64,000 nucleotides of DNA from positions 2,509,501-2,573,500 of the forward strand of contig JARHVA010002126.1 in NCBI GenBank assembly GCA_037957365.1. The letters run 5' to 3'. This stretch comes from Torreya grandis. Lineage: Eukaryota > Streptophyta > Pinopsida > Cupressales > Taxaceae. A program made the position numbers and the translations under genes. Shown piece by piece: positions 12,053 to 25,049 of the stretch. Positions within the stretch are counted from its first letter, which is position 1. Each line of letters opens with the position of its first letter. The notes under the pieces were generated by a model. That model made no database searches and was not told where the DNA came from. It worked only from the letters and a program-made list of their open reading frames with translations.

Positions 12053-15000
12053 TAAGAGCAAATAGAGGAGGCATAGATCATGTGACTAGTCACCTTAACC
12101 ACCACCAACATGCAGATCTATCATATTATGTACTAACTCATACCCATAATTATTTATTGTTTATTATTTATTATTTATTATTTATTTTTATCCTCCTTTG
12201 GATCTTCTCTGGGTAGGGAAATACTAAGGCTAGCCAAAGGAATTTCCCTTGTTGTTGAATAGTCCACCTAATAGTGCTTGGGAATACATAACTAGATCTT
12301 CCTCCATGAGAGCTATGATTGGGTGATGAAGGACTTTATCACTTACTTCTTAAACAATGCATACCATGAATCCTATATTTATGGGCTTTAAGAAGGATAC
12401 CATTGGCATGGAGAACCTGGAGGAGTTTGCCTATAAACACATGAATCACTTCCTTAATGCACTAGTAGATTTTGATGTTTTTGCTTCACTATTAGCATCA
12501 AAATCAGGACATTTTCCCCCTAGATTTTTACCTCCATCTTGATGCAAAAGTCTTTGTGATACTATTTATGTCAATTGGTGATGTTAAATGACATTTTTTT
12601 GTTGATTTTAACCTTGAAAAAAAAATTAGGTACAAATTTGTATTAGAGTTTTTACATTAGAGCTATTGAATTTTAAAAAAATTGAATTTTTTTTCGAGGT
12701 AAAATTCACATTAAATGAAAAAATAACACTTTTTGATTTAGAAGTGATATTTTTATTTTGGAAAATGATACTTTTTGCATAAGGGACACTTTTGACATAA
12801 TAAAAGACATTATATGCATTAGTCTATTTTTAAATTTGAATATGATATTTTTCATTAAAGATTGTCCTCATATTAATATAAACAAATAATGGTACAATAC
12901 CAATCATACAAAAATATAGGTGGAAAATTCACACCCTACAAGTAAAGTTATATCGAGGTAAAAAACCCTTGGGATACAAGCAAGTCTAGCAAAGAATCAA
13001 TAATCACCACATAAAAAGAAAGTCACATCAAACTAACATAAATACATAACAACCAATAAAGAAAATATTTAAGCTATAACAATGAAAATGGGGGTCATAA
13101 GAGGTGATGGAGGAGGTGGATCTTGTAGCTTATCTCCCCTTTAATAGGGGGTCTTCATTCATATATAAGGGATTCCATCCACCATTCTGCTATAGATTAT
13201 CATTTTATAAATTATGTTGATCGAGCGAGATAGAAAGAGCCAAGCACATATACGTAGCTTGTGGAGGAGGACCCTAGTCCCTTCCATCTCTTTTGTTAGA
13301 TCTATGAGACTAATCATGCTGAGGGGATAACTAATGAGGGAAAGATTGGTGAGGAGAGGGGATTATACATCGATTCCTAGAACTTTGTTGATGCATAATG
13401 TTATCACCTAAATTTGTACCCTTGGAAGGTAGTTCAAGCCTTCCAAATTTGGAGTAACATGGAGAAAATCCTATGTTGTGGGTGGCATAATGTTGGATTA
13501 AATCTGTAGGTTATAGGGTTAACTCCCCTTGATGTATCACTTAGGCTCATTCACTAATATACCAACTTATTAGGAAAAGGGAGAGAACCTACTCTAATAG
13601 AGGTGATGCACCAAAATAGTTTGACCACTACCAACTAATTATAAGTGCACATCAACCATGATACTAACCTAAAACAAATAGTACTCCTAATATGACTCTC
13701 TACATCAGCATTTCCTATGGAGGTTGTGAAATATGCTTGGGCTAGGAGGACTAAACAAGAGGTCAAATAATGAAACTAATGAGAGATAACTCACTAAACC
13801 TTTCAAGATTCACTTGGACACTTCACAAGACCTACAAAAAGGATTTCAAATTGAATATGAATGCTAGAAAATGATAATATGCCAAGGGGGCTAAGCTAAC
13901 CACTTGATAATATCAACTAGTCATACACACACATTGAAACTAGTCAAAGGAGGAGGTAAAACAATATTTTATTATTGATCAAAGGCTTTTAAATGACTAG
14001 ATATTCACCATACCTAGGTTAAGGATACATACATAGCCTATCAAGGCTGAATTTATAGAGAAATGGGAGAGAAGAAGAGATAAGGGTGTAGGAAAGAGAG
14101 GTGACAAGTGTCTCATGAGAGTTACAAAAAATAAATGAGTTGGATAAAATTTGAATCAGGTCTCAAAAGACAAGTTTTCTTTCATAAATATGCTTTCCTA
14201 CTCTAAATGGCATGGGTGTTTCAAACATTTCTTGACACCTTGTCTTGTTCTTGAAAACTAGCCTTTCTCTTAGCTAGGAAATGGACAAATGGCATAGTTT
14301 GACCATAAACTAATGTTGAGTCACCTTATTCCCCTATTTTTGACACCTTCCCCTTGTTCAAGATTCCTCATAATTGATATCTCAATGATTATTACATCTC
14401 TTAAGTGTCTTGAAGTGAAATTTATCCTACTACGCCAATCTTTCCCAAATAGCTCAAATCTTGACTTTACCTTCATAACTAAAATTATTCTCCATGAAAT
14501 GCATATTAATATCACAGTATACATGAAACAACTCATCTAGATGCCTCAAACTCTCTCTAAGACTTCATCTTATACCTTAAGCTCTCATTTAGCCTCAATT
14601 TCTTGTAACCTAAAAATGTACAAACCTCATTGTGTATAATAATGTATGGATGATATTGGGAAAATGAGGGTATTTTTGAGTACTTATTATCCACTTATAG
14701 CTCCATGCCAGGTTTCATGACTTGAAAGTGAGTGGACTAATACTTAATCACCTGATATCTCTTCCCAATCAGGCCTCTAGGCCTAAAAACTAAGTTTTGG
14801 CCCAAACTAACTCCCACACCTGTGAAACATCAAAAAAATGTGTGATTAACTTTACCCATGACCTTACCATGCTCCATTCCAATTTTTAACTCTTGAAACC
14901 CTGTACGAATGGGTGAACCATGAAATGGTCAAAACCCTAGCTTAAATGTTTGTGCATGCTTGAGAGGCATTTGAAGTGGTTTGACAAAAAAATTATAGGT

Positions 15001-18000
15001 TATAATGCTTGTAAGAGGTTTTTTTAGGTTTTAATCACCTTATTACAGCTTAATACACTAACGAGAGGTCTCTTGAAATACTTTATAGGCTTGCATACAT
15101 GCCTTTTGGCTTGCAAAACAATGCATTCCTCTCTTCTTGGCCAACTTGAGATCTTGGTTAGTTCATATACCTTTGTATGAGACTTGAATATGTTTTTGTA
15201 TTATTTTAGATCCTTTTTCAATTATTTATATACCTAAGTGTTTGGTTTTGAAACCATTTCATACCCTATTTCTTCACAAAAGAGCCTACAACCAAGCTTT
15301 TAGGCATATTCCATATAGTTATGTACCTTCACATGCCAATCATTACCATGCTTAGGTGATAAAGTGAGTTTTAATTATCATACATTTAATTTATAGGCTC
15401 ATCTAATCCATCTTAGGCATGTAGACAAGCAATCTCTTCCATCAGGTCATGTCTTGCTTTCTAAGCAGCATATGAGTGCCTTAAGGTCTTAAGGATTGTT
15501 CATAAAGCTCAAGATTTAGATGAACATCTGAATTCCATGAAGTTTTATTAAATATGTGTGTCCTATTTTTCCTATAATATTTATCCACCATGCATCTTCT
15601 CATGAAATATATGAGCATCTCAACCTACATCTCAGGTTGGCAGACTGTGTGTTTGAAGGTAAGAAGATAATTTTAGGCATGAAGGTGATTTATTTGAGTC
15701 TGATTTTGGTTATAAATACCCCATGAAGGTATGTTATAACCATATAAATTTTTTCAATATTCATATCTAACATATTTCTACTTTATACCTACCATAACCA
15801 TCCTCAACTCAAGCTAGGGTTTATAAGTCTAACTATGCAAGAGACCCTAGTTGACTGTGTTTGAGTTATCTCTCATTGATAAAGGAGTTTAAAACCTCAT
15901 ATATTGTCTCATTGAATTTATCAACACCTATTTATATCCTTTATGTCTCATATCACCATCAATCAATTAAACTTTCATCTGAACCTTACACACAAGTGTG
16001 TATGTGCATATTCAACCTACTAGGCTTAGACAATTTTCCCAAAACTTTTCATTTTTTCATTAACTATGGGGATAATTTAGAGTCTTAATAAAAATATAAT
16101 ATCATCCTCATGTAACTTTATTCTTTCTAAAATCATCTTCTCTAAACAAACCAAATTAGCACCCTCTCACTCTACGCAGGCCTGTGAGTACCAATTTGAC
16201 TGTGTAAATGCAAGGTTACATTGAATTGCTTTGATCATCCTTTATAACATTTCTCTTTATGTCTATTTTTCCTCAAATGAATTATTATACTTTTTGCATT
16301 CATCTAAACCTAACTCCATGTATGCATTGTGTTGCATCTTCTCTTAATTTTGAAAACCAGTCATAAATTACTTAAGGAGACCTATAGGTAGGCACTAGAG
16401 TCTTGATTGCATTTTAGAGTTTTAGGATATCAATCGCAAATCACTATACATTCAATTATTATTTTTATAGTGTTTAGGACTCAAATTCCTCTTTTTAACC
16501 TTCATAACCTTCAACAATATATAGATTGTCCCTTACAGGACTGACTATAAGATGCTTAGAGTGAGTCTTTTTTAGTGTTTCATCAATTAAAGGTGAGAAT
16601 AAGTGATGGGTATAGCATTAATTTGAAAATTATCATTACATATTACCTAAAAATTCTCATCAAACAAATTTTATCCACCATTATCTTCAACCAATAAGCT
16701 TTCTTCAAGCATAGGTCTGTAGGTGATAATTGACTATCTCTAGCATTGATTTATGAAATCACACCCTCTCTAGTAACCTTGAACTCTTTAAATGTTTTAA
16801 TATGACACTAAATTCATGGTTTATATTTTCCAACTCAAAAATTTATGAATAGTTCAATAATTTCTCACAAAATGCAGACCTATAGGTCTACATTCCTCAT
16901 GTTTTAGGCCTTTATCTGGTGTAAACTTTGATTTTTTCAACCCTGAGCATGTTTTATCATTGCCTCATTACCTTTATTATGAGGTAAAATATCTCATTAA
17001 TTATTAAAATGCATTATTAAACCATCTCAACTCACTTTTATGCAAGTAGACCCATGACACAGTCCAAAACTTGAGCACACTATGTGTTGCTTGGATAAAA
17101 TGATGTTGGAATGAACATAGAGAATCATGATGGAGATAAAGAGTATTGAAGAGAGTGGTAAATTATTTAAAACCCTTCCCAATCCTCATTCAAATTTTTA
17201 AAACCCTATAACAAAAAAAAACATGACAATCATATTGAAAACTATGCTTGAGAAGAGTTTTCTAGCCAAATTAAACTTACACATGCCAAGTGTCCCTTGT
17301 AAAATCACATGAAATTTCTGAACATACCCTACCCATCTCCTTGAATTAATATTTATGCATTCAAATTTCTTGAAACTATCGTTCCAAGGGGAAATATGAA
17401 CCTATGGGGTGTGTAGGCAGCTTTAGATCACCCTGAAGTCTTAACAATTATTCATAAAGGAGAGGGGATGGATATTCAAACCAATTCCACAAACCTGAAG
17501 GTGATTATGACCCCTAACATTTCCAAATATATTAGCCTCCAAAAAAAATTCTCTTGGCGATACCATGCTTGTGAAGTTGACCTTTTCAAGCTTGTGAATA
17601 GAGCTATGGAGAGAAAGAAGCATATTTTTCACTTTTAGGACATGTACTTGTAATTTAAGCATGTATTTGACCTATATAAACTCAAGAGACACCTCTACAA
17701 TTTTTTCACCTGGAAGATGAGCTATCATGTTTGTAGAAGTGACTTAAAACTACCTCTTTGGAGTTAGAACTAAAGTAATTGACCACTTTCTGACATCTTA
17801 AAATATATGAAAATTATATAACTACTTTAAGAACTTGTAAAAATTTATTTGTATAGATATCCACCTTGGTCAGCTTTAGCATGCATTGGATTTGACCAAA
17901 ATCACCTTTTTCCTTAATTTCATTACCTCAAAGTCTGTAAAATACCTTAAACTTTTCCAAATATGTGTGACATGTTTATGCAAAGTGACTAAGGGGGGAA

Positions 18001-18813
18001 AATGAATTTTAGGGACACCTAAGAACCTATGACACTATTTGACCAATCTTCATTACACCATGGCATGTCTAGGCTAGTCTAAGATAAAGACAAAGTATTA
18101 CCTTAATTTTATCAAATTAACCTTAATATTTGCTAATAAGACCATAGAATGACTATTAGAAGACCACATAAGGCATGAAATGATTAGGATCGAGGATGTT
18201 AAAATGTGACAATCAAGTTTTTACCTATAGGGGTTGACTTTTTAACCTTGGGGGTTAAAATTGGTTAATAAACTAGTGATTCATGGGGGTTGCATACTTG
18301 CAATGTGAACTAGACCAGTAGCCTTGTCCTTCCATTGGGCAATGGAGTCACTTGCACTCAAACTCAAACCTGATCAGACCTTAACCAAGACAAAACAAAC
18401 TAATTTGACCTCTAAACACACACAAAATAAGAGCAACACACACATAAAACAAAGAAACAAGATACACATGTGTGCTAACAAGCACTTAGGGAACACAAGA
18501 CACAACAAAGTAACTAATATATACAACTGACCTAAAAATAACTTCTTCCTCCTAGATCAAAGGGGAAGCTTATGAGATATTTTACTCTATGAGGTGAATA
18601 ATAGCATGAGGCAAGCTGTCTCATGGACCTTGTTCTTATTCACTTCACCTTCTTTTTGAATGTCAATCCTTTTGGAATGCTCTTAAGTGAAGTAGCAATA
18701 GCAAACCAGTCACCTATGAAGACAAATTCATCTTGTACTTCAAGACCCACTCCATATTGCTTGTCAATTGCAACCTCATCTAATGGTATTCCCTCTATGC
18801 ATACTTCTTGGGT
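12053..18813. other. 6.8 kb without recognisable genes
   Basis: I find no transposon domain, RNA gene or credible host ORF here. Open frames such as 12357-12542 (+), 14313-14540 (both strands), 15861-16088 (+) and 18623-18823 (+) are short with unremarkable translations. Local simple sequence includes a TTATTT-rich stretch at about 12150-12190. The wording resembles the decayed non-coding interiors of the large gypsy elements further right, but I could not match any segment convincingly, so its origin is open. Confidence 0.5.
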
Positions 18814-18818
18814 TGGGT

Positions 18819-19167
18819 TGTAATGAAATTACTTAGATGTTCACAATAATGGAATAATATATCATATAATTAAGAGAAAAACAATTAGATCCACAATAAT
18901 AATTGACAAAAGATAATAATACTTAATAACAATGAATGAGCCACTTTGAGGGGGCAACCTCCATAATAATACAGTCAGAGTATAATTCATAATATGATGA
19001 TAAAAGACTAACCACTACCTCATATATATACCCTACTTAGCCATGGTTATTCCATAGGCCAACCATACTAATAACAAAGAGAATTTCATTAAGATAATAT
19101 GAAAAGTATTTAAGCCACAAGTCAACTAGACATATCCCTAGATGCACTATAGGTTCAGAGTGTAGCG
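18819..19167 (-). repeat. 3' LTR of gypsy B1
   Basis: On the plus strand it starts TGTAATGAAATTACTTAGATG, as does 24070 onward. In the element's orientation the LTR should begin TG, but here it reads CG (19166-19167), a likely substitution. It shares the block around tatatataccctacttag with the B2 LTRs. Confidence 0.85.
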
Positions 19168-19180
19168 TGCTCCTTCCCTT
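19168..19180 (-). other. polypurine tract of gypsy B1
   Basis: On the minus strand the sequence is AAGGGAAGGAGCA, abutting the 3' LTR. Confidence 0.75.
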
Positions 19181-19329
19181 CAAAACAACATTTCCCACAA
19201 CATTTAATCAACTATGGATGTTGTTGTAGGAAAGCTTCATCCTCCCTTGTTGCATCTTCCTAATTTGGACTCTTCCACTTGATCGAATACTCCTTAAGCT
19301 CTCTTATTCGTACCCTTTTTGTGTGTGTG

Positions 19330-20300
19330 TGAAGGATCTCCTTAAGTTCTAAAATGACTCTGCCTTCTTCACCCAATTTAGGTAACTTAGTATAAGTATA
19401 AATTCTCTATCCAATGACCTTATTCAGGAAAGATACATGAAATACAAGATGTATGTGAGTGTATTAGGGTAGCTTTAGCTTGTATGCCATAGTGTTATAG
19501 GATCAGATAAAGTTCATAATACTTAAGAGAATTTTTTTATCTTTTTTTGTTGCTTCAAATACATATGCTCATATAGATAAAAGTGTACAAAGACCTATTC
19601 AATGATATCAAAATGCCTCTCACTATGGTTTTGATCATCTTATTACTTCATTATATTTTGTGTTATTGATAAATTCTCCCTTAAACTAGCTAGTACCTTT
19701 TGTTGATGTTGAATGTGTTCCTCAATAGCTCGAACCTTAGATTTCGCCTTCAAAGATGAAGTGATTAATGGGAGGTGATAGCCATAATGTGCCACAAAGG
19801 TAAAAAATTTAGAAGAGGTATGGAAAGAAGTGTTATACCACCATTATTCTAGTGGTAGCCAATAAACCCAATGGTCTTTTTTATATGATGCAAAATAATG
19901 AAGATACCCTTCTAGGAATTTGTTGGCAACCTCTATTTTCCCATGAAATTGAGGATGATAAAATGAGCTATGATCCAATTGGATACCCAAATTTTTAAAT
20001 AACTCAGTCTAAAATTCACTAGTGAAAATAGGATCTTAATCACTTATAATGATTTTTGGGGTACCATGTGGCTTTTTAATTATATTGAGAAAATCCATAG
20101 CTATTGTACTAGCTATAAGTGGTTGTGATAAGGGAAAAAAAAGAACATATTTTGTGAGATTATCCACAACTACCGTGATGACATTTTTACTGTAACGAAA
20201 TCCATTGAAACCTCCTCCTACCATTTTTTAGGGATGGATAATGGCTGCATAAGACTTGGTGTATTAATTTTTTCCCCTTTATTATGTTGACAAACCTCGC
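19330..20300 (-). pseudogene. Ty3/gypsy integrase remnant (B1)
   Basis: The clearest part is 20036-20224 on the minus strand. Its translation contains NVITVVVDNLTKYVLFFPLS and then HGTPKIIISD, the standard Ty3 integrase core with the Asp of the DNG region at the end. Integrase inserts the cDNA into the host chromosome. The zinc-binding N-terminal part is expected at about 20280-20450 and the C-terminal part at 19330-19900, both broken by stops. No open frame spans the domain, so it is inactive. Confidence 0.75.
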
Positions 20301-20449
20301 ATTATGCTAAAATTTTATATACACCCCACTTGATTCTTTTCCAAATTAAATCTTTCTTAATGGGATGATATATCTTCAAAAATAATGAATGACCCCTATT
20401 TGAGATGCATGAAGATCTTGAATAATCTTATGTTTGAATAAAAAATACT

Positions 20450-22110
20450 TACATAGGTATGATATATTTTTATACCATAATGTATTTCTTTTCCACTCAT
20501 TTTTTTCAAAAACACCCAAATCATGTCGAATATTATGAATCAAAACCTATGTATCTCTATCATTCACCCATTTTGATCATGCTTCTTCTAACCAATCTAC
20601 TTTCCAAATGGTCATTACACATAATAGTGTCTCAACTGATACATCCCTCCTGGAAAGTGCATATGCTACAACATTCTATTTTCCTTTCTTATAGACTATT
20701 TCAAAGTCATAACCCAAAATTTTAGTCACCCATTATTTTATCTCTTTTGATGATAATGTTGTTTCAAAAATTATTATAAACTATCATGATTAGTATTTAC
20801 CTGAAAGTGTCTACCCATCAGATAAGCTCTCTATTGCTTGACTACATGAAGAATAAACATCATCTATTTCTCATAGATTAGCTTGAGATTATTGTTTTGC
20901 ATGAGTTGATGATTATCAAATGCAATGGGTCTTTCTTATGCATGAGTAAAGATCCCATGCCATATCCTAATGCATCACATTCAAAAATTAACATTTTTTT
21001 TTAAATTAAGGGTCGCTAAAAATGGAGTGGTGCACATATCTTCTTTTAGTTGTTCAAATGCCTTAGTAGTTGGTTAAGTCCACTAGAAGGAATCCTTCTT
21101 ACACAAGGCTATGAGTGGAGATGCTATGTTCCCATAATTTTTTACAAATCTATAATATTACCCTTTTATCCCTAAAAATCCGTGAAGGTTCTTGAGGGTC
21201 TTTGAAATTTTCCACTCCATATAGATTTGATATTCTTAGGGCCGAATTTGACTCCTTCATGTGAAATAATATGACCTAATTACTCCACCTCATGGATGCC
21301 AAGATCAGATTTGGAAGGTTTTTCATAAAGTTGATGTTATTTGAGAACTAAAAATACTTGTTTCATATGTTTCGAAAGTTCTTCCCAAGTTTTTTGTAGA
21401 TTAGGATGTCATCAAAAAACACCAACACAAACTTCCTTTAAAAAGGCCTAAAAATAGTATTCATCAAACTCTGAAATATATATGGTGCATTTTTGAGACA
21501 TAAAGGCATGACCATAAACTTGTAATGACATTCATGAGTTTTGAAAGGTGTTTTATGGATATCCTTATCTTTTATCCAAATTTGATGATACCCATAATAA
21601 ATATCTACTTTGGTAAAATAAAAAACACCATGCAATTCATCTAAGAAATCATCAATGACTGGAATAGGGAACATCTTTGATGGTTTACTTATTGAGTTCT
21701 CCATAGTCATAACACATCCTCCAAGTGTCATCCTTCTTCTACACCATGACCACTAGAGAAAAATATTCACTTTAGCTATGTCGTATAATACCTACCTCCA
21801 TCATCTCACGTACAATTTTTTTAATTTCATTATTATGAACATACAGATACCTATATGGTCTTATGTTCGATGGTGTGCTACCTAGCATCAGTCTTATGGC
21901 ATGTTCATGTTATTTATTAGGTGGTAGTCCATTTGGCATTGCATTAAAAATTATTGGATTATCATCAAGAATCATATATAAATCAGGGTGTGTAGACACA
22001 TGTGTTGGTTGAACTTCTAAAGAAAGTAATCGTGGTACAAATCCTTCTACCCCTTTTTTAATAATCTTTGTCATATGATGTGAACTAATAAATTGGAAAG
22101 AGTTCACCTA
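20450..22110 (-). pseudogene. Ty3/gypsy reverse transcriptase and RNase H remnant (B1)
   Basis: The 21438-21731 frame reads [20 protein letters not shown], then [19 protein letters not shown] and [19 protein letters not shown]. These are the fingers and palm motifs of gypsy reverse transcriptase, including the first palm Asp (KVD). Near 21240-21310 HEVE-stop-LGHIISHEGVKF marks the thumb/connection. RNase H is expected in 20.5-21.0 kb but is poorly preserved. The frame 21910-22107 lies just upstream of the RT core. Frameshifts and stops separate all blocks. The 21-kb insertion in sister element B2 lies in sequence equivalent to about 22195 here. Confidence 0.85.
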
Positions 22111-22382
22111 TAATCCCCATAGTTCAAATTTCCTACCTTTAGAATGAAAGTGCGTGTAGAATTCCTATAAATTCATCTTTATTATTCCCAAAGTCGTAAG
22201 TCATTGTACTCCCTAAATAATGTCAACCCCACCCATGGGAAAACAAACATAAGATAATTAAACAAGTAGTACCCCATGGAGATACTAATACTATGGAATT
22301 TTCAATAACATTTGACTATGTGTCCATCTATAATAATGACTTGAAATTCTAGAGCTAGATAAATAAAATAGTTCACATGAGT

Positions 22383-22433
22383 AGCTAACTTATTATTGAT
22401 GAATTTATGTGTACTTCCTAAGTCAATCAACAC
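22383..22433 (-). pseudogene. retroviral-type aspartic protease active site (B1)
   Basis: The minus strand reads VLIDLGSTHKFINNKLA, matching the gypsy protease pattern with D-S/T-G at the active site. Here the middle residue is Leu (D-L-G), which would abolish the usual catalytic geometry. Protease normally cuts the Gag-Pol polyprotein. It sits just downstream of the Gag zinc-knuckle remnant, as expected. Confidence 0.7.
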
Positions 22434-22479
22434 TTACACCTTTTATTTCTTAAGGAAGACTACAACCTGAAGAGTTTGA

Positions 22480-23850
22480 GGATGAATTATACTTGAAAGG
22501 GCATGACATGAGATATTAGGGTGAGAATATTTAGATTCCTTCTATGGTTCTTCCATACCCTCACATGTGACCTCATCATCATCTTCATCTTCATTGGCAC
22601 CTTCAATGTAGAATAACTTATTTTCAGCATGTTTATGTCATTTTTTCCACTTGTTGTCATAGCCAAAACACAACCCTTTGGAATTATTCTCTTCAATTTT
22701 ATGAGGGATCAATATTTCAGTTTGTGGAAATGATGATATAGTGAAATTTCATTCATGACCATGAGAAAAATCCCTTCTTTTGACCAATTATTTTTCCTCT
22801 GCCTGGCATGTGAATGGTATGGCTTTAGAAATAGTTGATAGATTAAAAATATGAACCTCAAGTTGGATGATATCCTTCATCCCCCCCAAAAACAAGTCAA
22901 ACAAGTTGTTCTCAATGATTTCATCTACCCTAAGGATATATTATATAATTATTGAATATAATCCTTAATAGTACTTATCAATCGCAACTTTACTAGTTGA
23001 CTAAAGTAGTTTTCAAAGACATTGTTATGATAGTATATCTATAGCTCCTCTGTAATCACTAACTAGGTAATAGGATCACCTTTTTTTATTTTGAGCATAC
23101 AACCACCTATACCAAAATAATTAATCATGTTCTAAATAGAGAGATGTCAAGATCACCTTTTTTGCACATGGGGTCTAATGTAGATCAAATAAATTTTTTA
23201 TTTGATTGATCTAAGTGAGTGATCCTTACCATCAAATTTGTGTAATTTCACTTTTGGAAACATGTGTTTTGAACCATTATTAGAGTTGTGATTTTTTTGA
23301 TTGGAAAAACTCAATTAGAGTAGTGGAGGATTATTTTATGGAGGCTGAGTTGAATTAGATTTTAACTGACCACTCATCATAGATAACCAATCTTCTAGAG
23401 AATCCATTTCCCCTTTTACTACATTACGATCATCCTTAGCATTCTTTTGATATTTAACTAGATTTGTTAAACCACCTCAAAAATTGATGGATCTAAAGTT
23501 TAGATTTCATGTCATCATTGTGAGGAATTTTTGGGGTGTCTTAACCTTTCATGCATCTGTGAGTGTTTGGACTAGCCATGCACAAACTATAGGATGGAGG
23601 GTTTTGAGCCCAAAAATGTGTACCAATAGATTACACCATTTTGGTCGACTCTCTGAGATGAATTAATGACTACTAGTTTGCATAAGGTTACAAAAAGAAT
23701 TGGCCTTTTTTTAAAATACTATAGTGGCAAAAAAATTAAAATCTTCCTAGATCGTAAGTTATTTTTTGATCCTTCAGCTATTTAGATGGTCATAACACTA
23801 GATTTAGAAAAATAAATGTTATAGAAACTAGCCTAAATCAATGCTCTGAT
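22480..23850 (-). pseudogene. Gag remnant of gypsy B1
   Basis: At about 22600-22690 the minus strand encodes LCFGYDNKWKK-stop-HKHAENKLFYIEGA. This is the position and shape of the Gag knuckle and linker of plant gypsy elements, with Cys residues lost. Upstream to the PBS the capsid-like part is too decayed to recognise motifs and is assigned by position and by similarity to B2 (49.4-50.9 kb). Confidence 0.6.
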
Positions 23851-23852
23851 AC

Positions 23853-24069
23853 TAAATTTAATGATCCATTACACCCAAAAATTAAGGTGTTAGTGAATCC
23901 ACACATCAGGATCATAACATTGCACCACACTTCTAAAGCCCAAAATCTAGGTTGTATTATATGTCTGTACATAAGGATCCTGGCATGTATGAGCCCTGGA
24001 TGAACACTATAATGCCAATGTAGCCACCCACTCAATGACTTAAACCAAGGTGGAGGATTTGATACCACT
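23853..24069. other. about 215 bp between two PBS-like sequences of B1
   Basis: The sister element B2 has its PBS and Gag leader (AGAG..TCGATTTAGGC) directly next to the LTR. In B1 the equivalent leader (minus strand GTATCAGAGCATTGATTTAGGC-like, about 23832-23852) is separated from the LTR by this stretch, which ends in a second TGGTATCA (minus strand, 24060-24067). The word TGATAC(T/C)A therefore flanks the insert on both sides. It could be a small insertion with an 8-bp duplication, but no clear terminal inverted repeats are visible. Confidence 0.5.
24057..24067 (-). other. PBS-like site next to B1 5' LTR
   Basis: The minus strand reads TGGTATCAAAT two bases inside the LTR. The first eight bases fit initiator-Met tRNA. 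A better match (GTATCAGAGC) lies about 215 bp further in, see the entry for 23853-24069. Confidence 0.6.
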
Positions 24070-24417
24070 TGTAATGAAATTACTTAGATGTTTATAATAA
24101 AAATATATATATATTAAATAATTAAGATAAGAATAATCAAATTCACATCAATAATTTATAAAAGATAATAATACTTGATAATAATGATTGAGCTGATTTG
24201 AGGGGGCTACCTCCACAATAATTCAATAAGAGAAGAATTCATAATATGATGATAAAATAGTAACCACTACCTCCTTTCTACTCTACTTATCCATGCTTAT
24301 TCTATAGGCATACCATACTAAGAACATAGAGAAATGCTATAAGATGATATGAAATTTATGTAAGCCACAAGTTAGCCACACATATCCCTAGATGCACAAT
24401 AGGTTAAGGGTGTAGCA
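24070..24417 (-). repeat. 5' LTR of gypsy B1
   Basis: Matches 18819-19167 over its whole length with many substitutions and small indels. In the element's orientation it begins TGCTACACCC and ends CATTACA. Confidence 0.85.
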
Positions 24418-24422
24418 TTGGT

Positions 24423-24765
24423 GGAATATTCATGGTTATCCTTACATTCCATGTTGGATTTCTCATGGATAATAGTGATTTTATATCTATGCTTTAAATC
24501 ATAATGGATTAAAATGTAATTTCTAAATTGAAATGGGTAATTTCCATTTAATGCATACTTGACTCATTTTAACACTAACATTGAATAAAACATGGAGGGT
24601 CACTACTTATGGCAATCAATGTCACAAAAATTCATTATGATTAGGATTGTTTTGATGACTCTTATGGAAGCCATATTTCTATTGGGCCATCTCTCTAATG
24701 AATAGAGATACACATCTTTGATCTTTATAATGGTTAAGATCTCATATAGAGCCTTAATTTTCTCT
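24423..24765. other. no gene recognised
   Basis: AT-rich sequence between B1 and the truncated LTR of B2. It does not match the first half of the B2 LTR, which should lie here. Confidence 0.5.
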
Positions 24766-24769
24766 AAAA

Positions 24770-24970
24770 AATAAGTAAGTCACTTTGAGGGGGAAAACTC
24801 CAAAAACATAAAATTATGATCCTCAAGTACTAACCATTGCTTCCTATATATACCCTACTTAGGTTGGACAACCTTATTAACAATATGAAAACATAAATAA
24901 TATTTAATTGACAAGGTAAAAGGTTATGTTAACCATAATTCGATCACACATATCTATATACATGTTATCA
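24770..24970 (-). repeat. truncated 3' LTR of gypsy B2
   Basis: Homologous to the last half of 51005-51422 (shared cactttgagggggaaaa-like and tatataccctactt blocks). The first half on the plus strand is missing, so one LTR end cannot be defined and no target-site duplication can be tested. Confidence 0.7.
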
Positions 24971-24983
24971 TGACCCTCCCTTT
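24971..24983 (-). other. polypurine tract of gypsy B2
   Basis: The minus strand reads AAAGGGAGGGTCA beside the truncated LTR. It is in the same place as in B1. Confidence 0.7.
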
Positions 24984-25049
24984 CAAAACAATGTTTTTGT
25001 CAATGTTGAATAACTATAGTTTCTTTTACATGAATTTTTCATCTTCCCA

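Larger units (their letters stand above)
18819..24417 (-). mobile_element. Ty3/gypsy element B1 (decayed, full-length)
   Basis: Similar ends of about 349 bp (18819-19167 and 24070-24417) flank 4.9 kb in which minus-strand Gag, protease, reverse transcriptase, RNase H and integrase remnants follow in Ty3/gypsy order. A PPT lies beside the low-coordinate LTR and a PBS-like sequence beside the high one. The flanking bases TGGGT (18814-18818) and TTGGT (24418-24422) agree at four of five positions, which suits a decayed target-site duplication. Numerous stops and frameshifts rule out activity. It belongs to the same family as B2: the LTRs and interiors can be aligned by eye. Confidence 0.88.
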
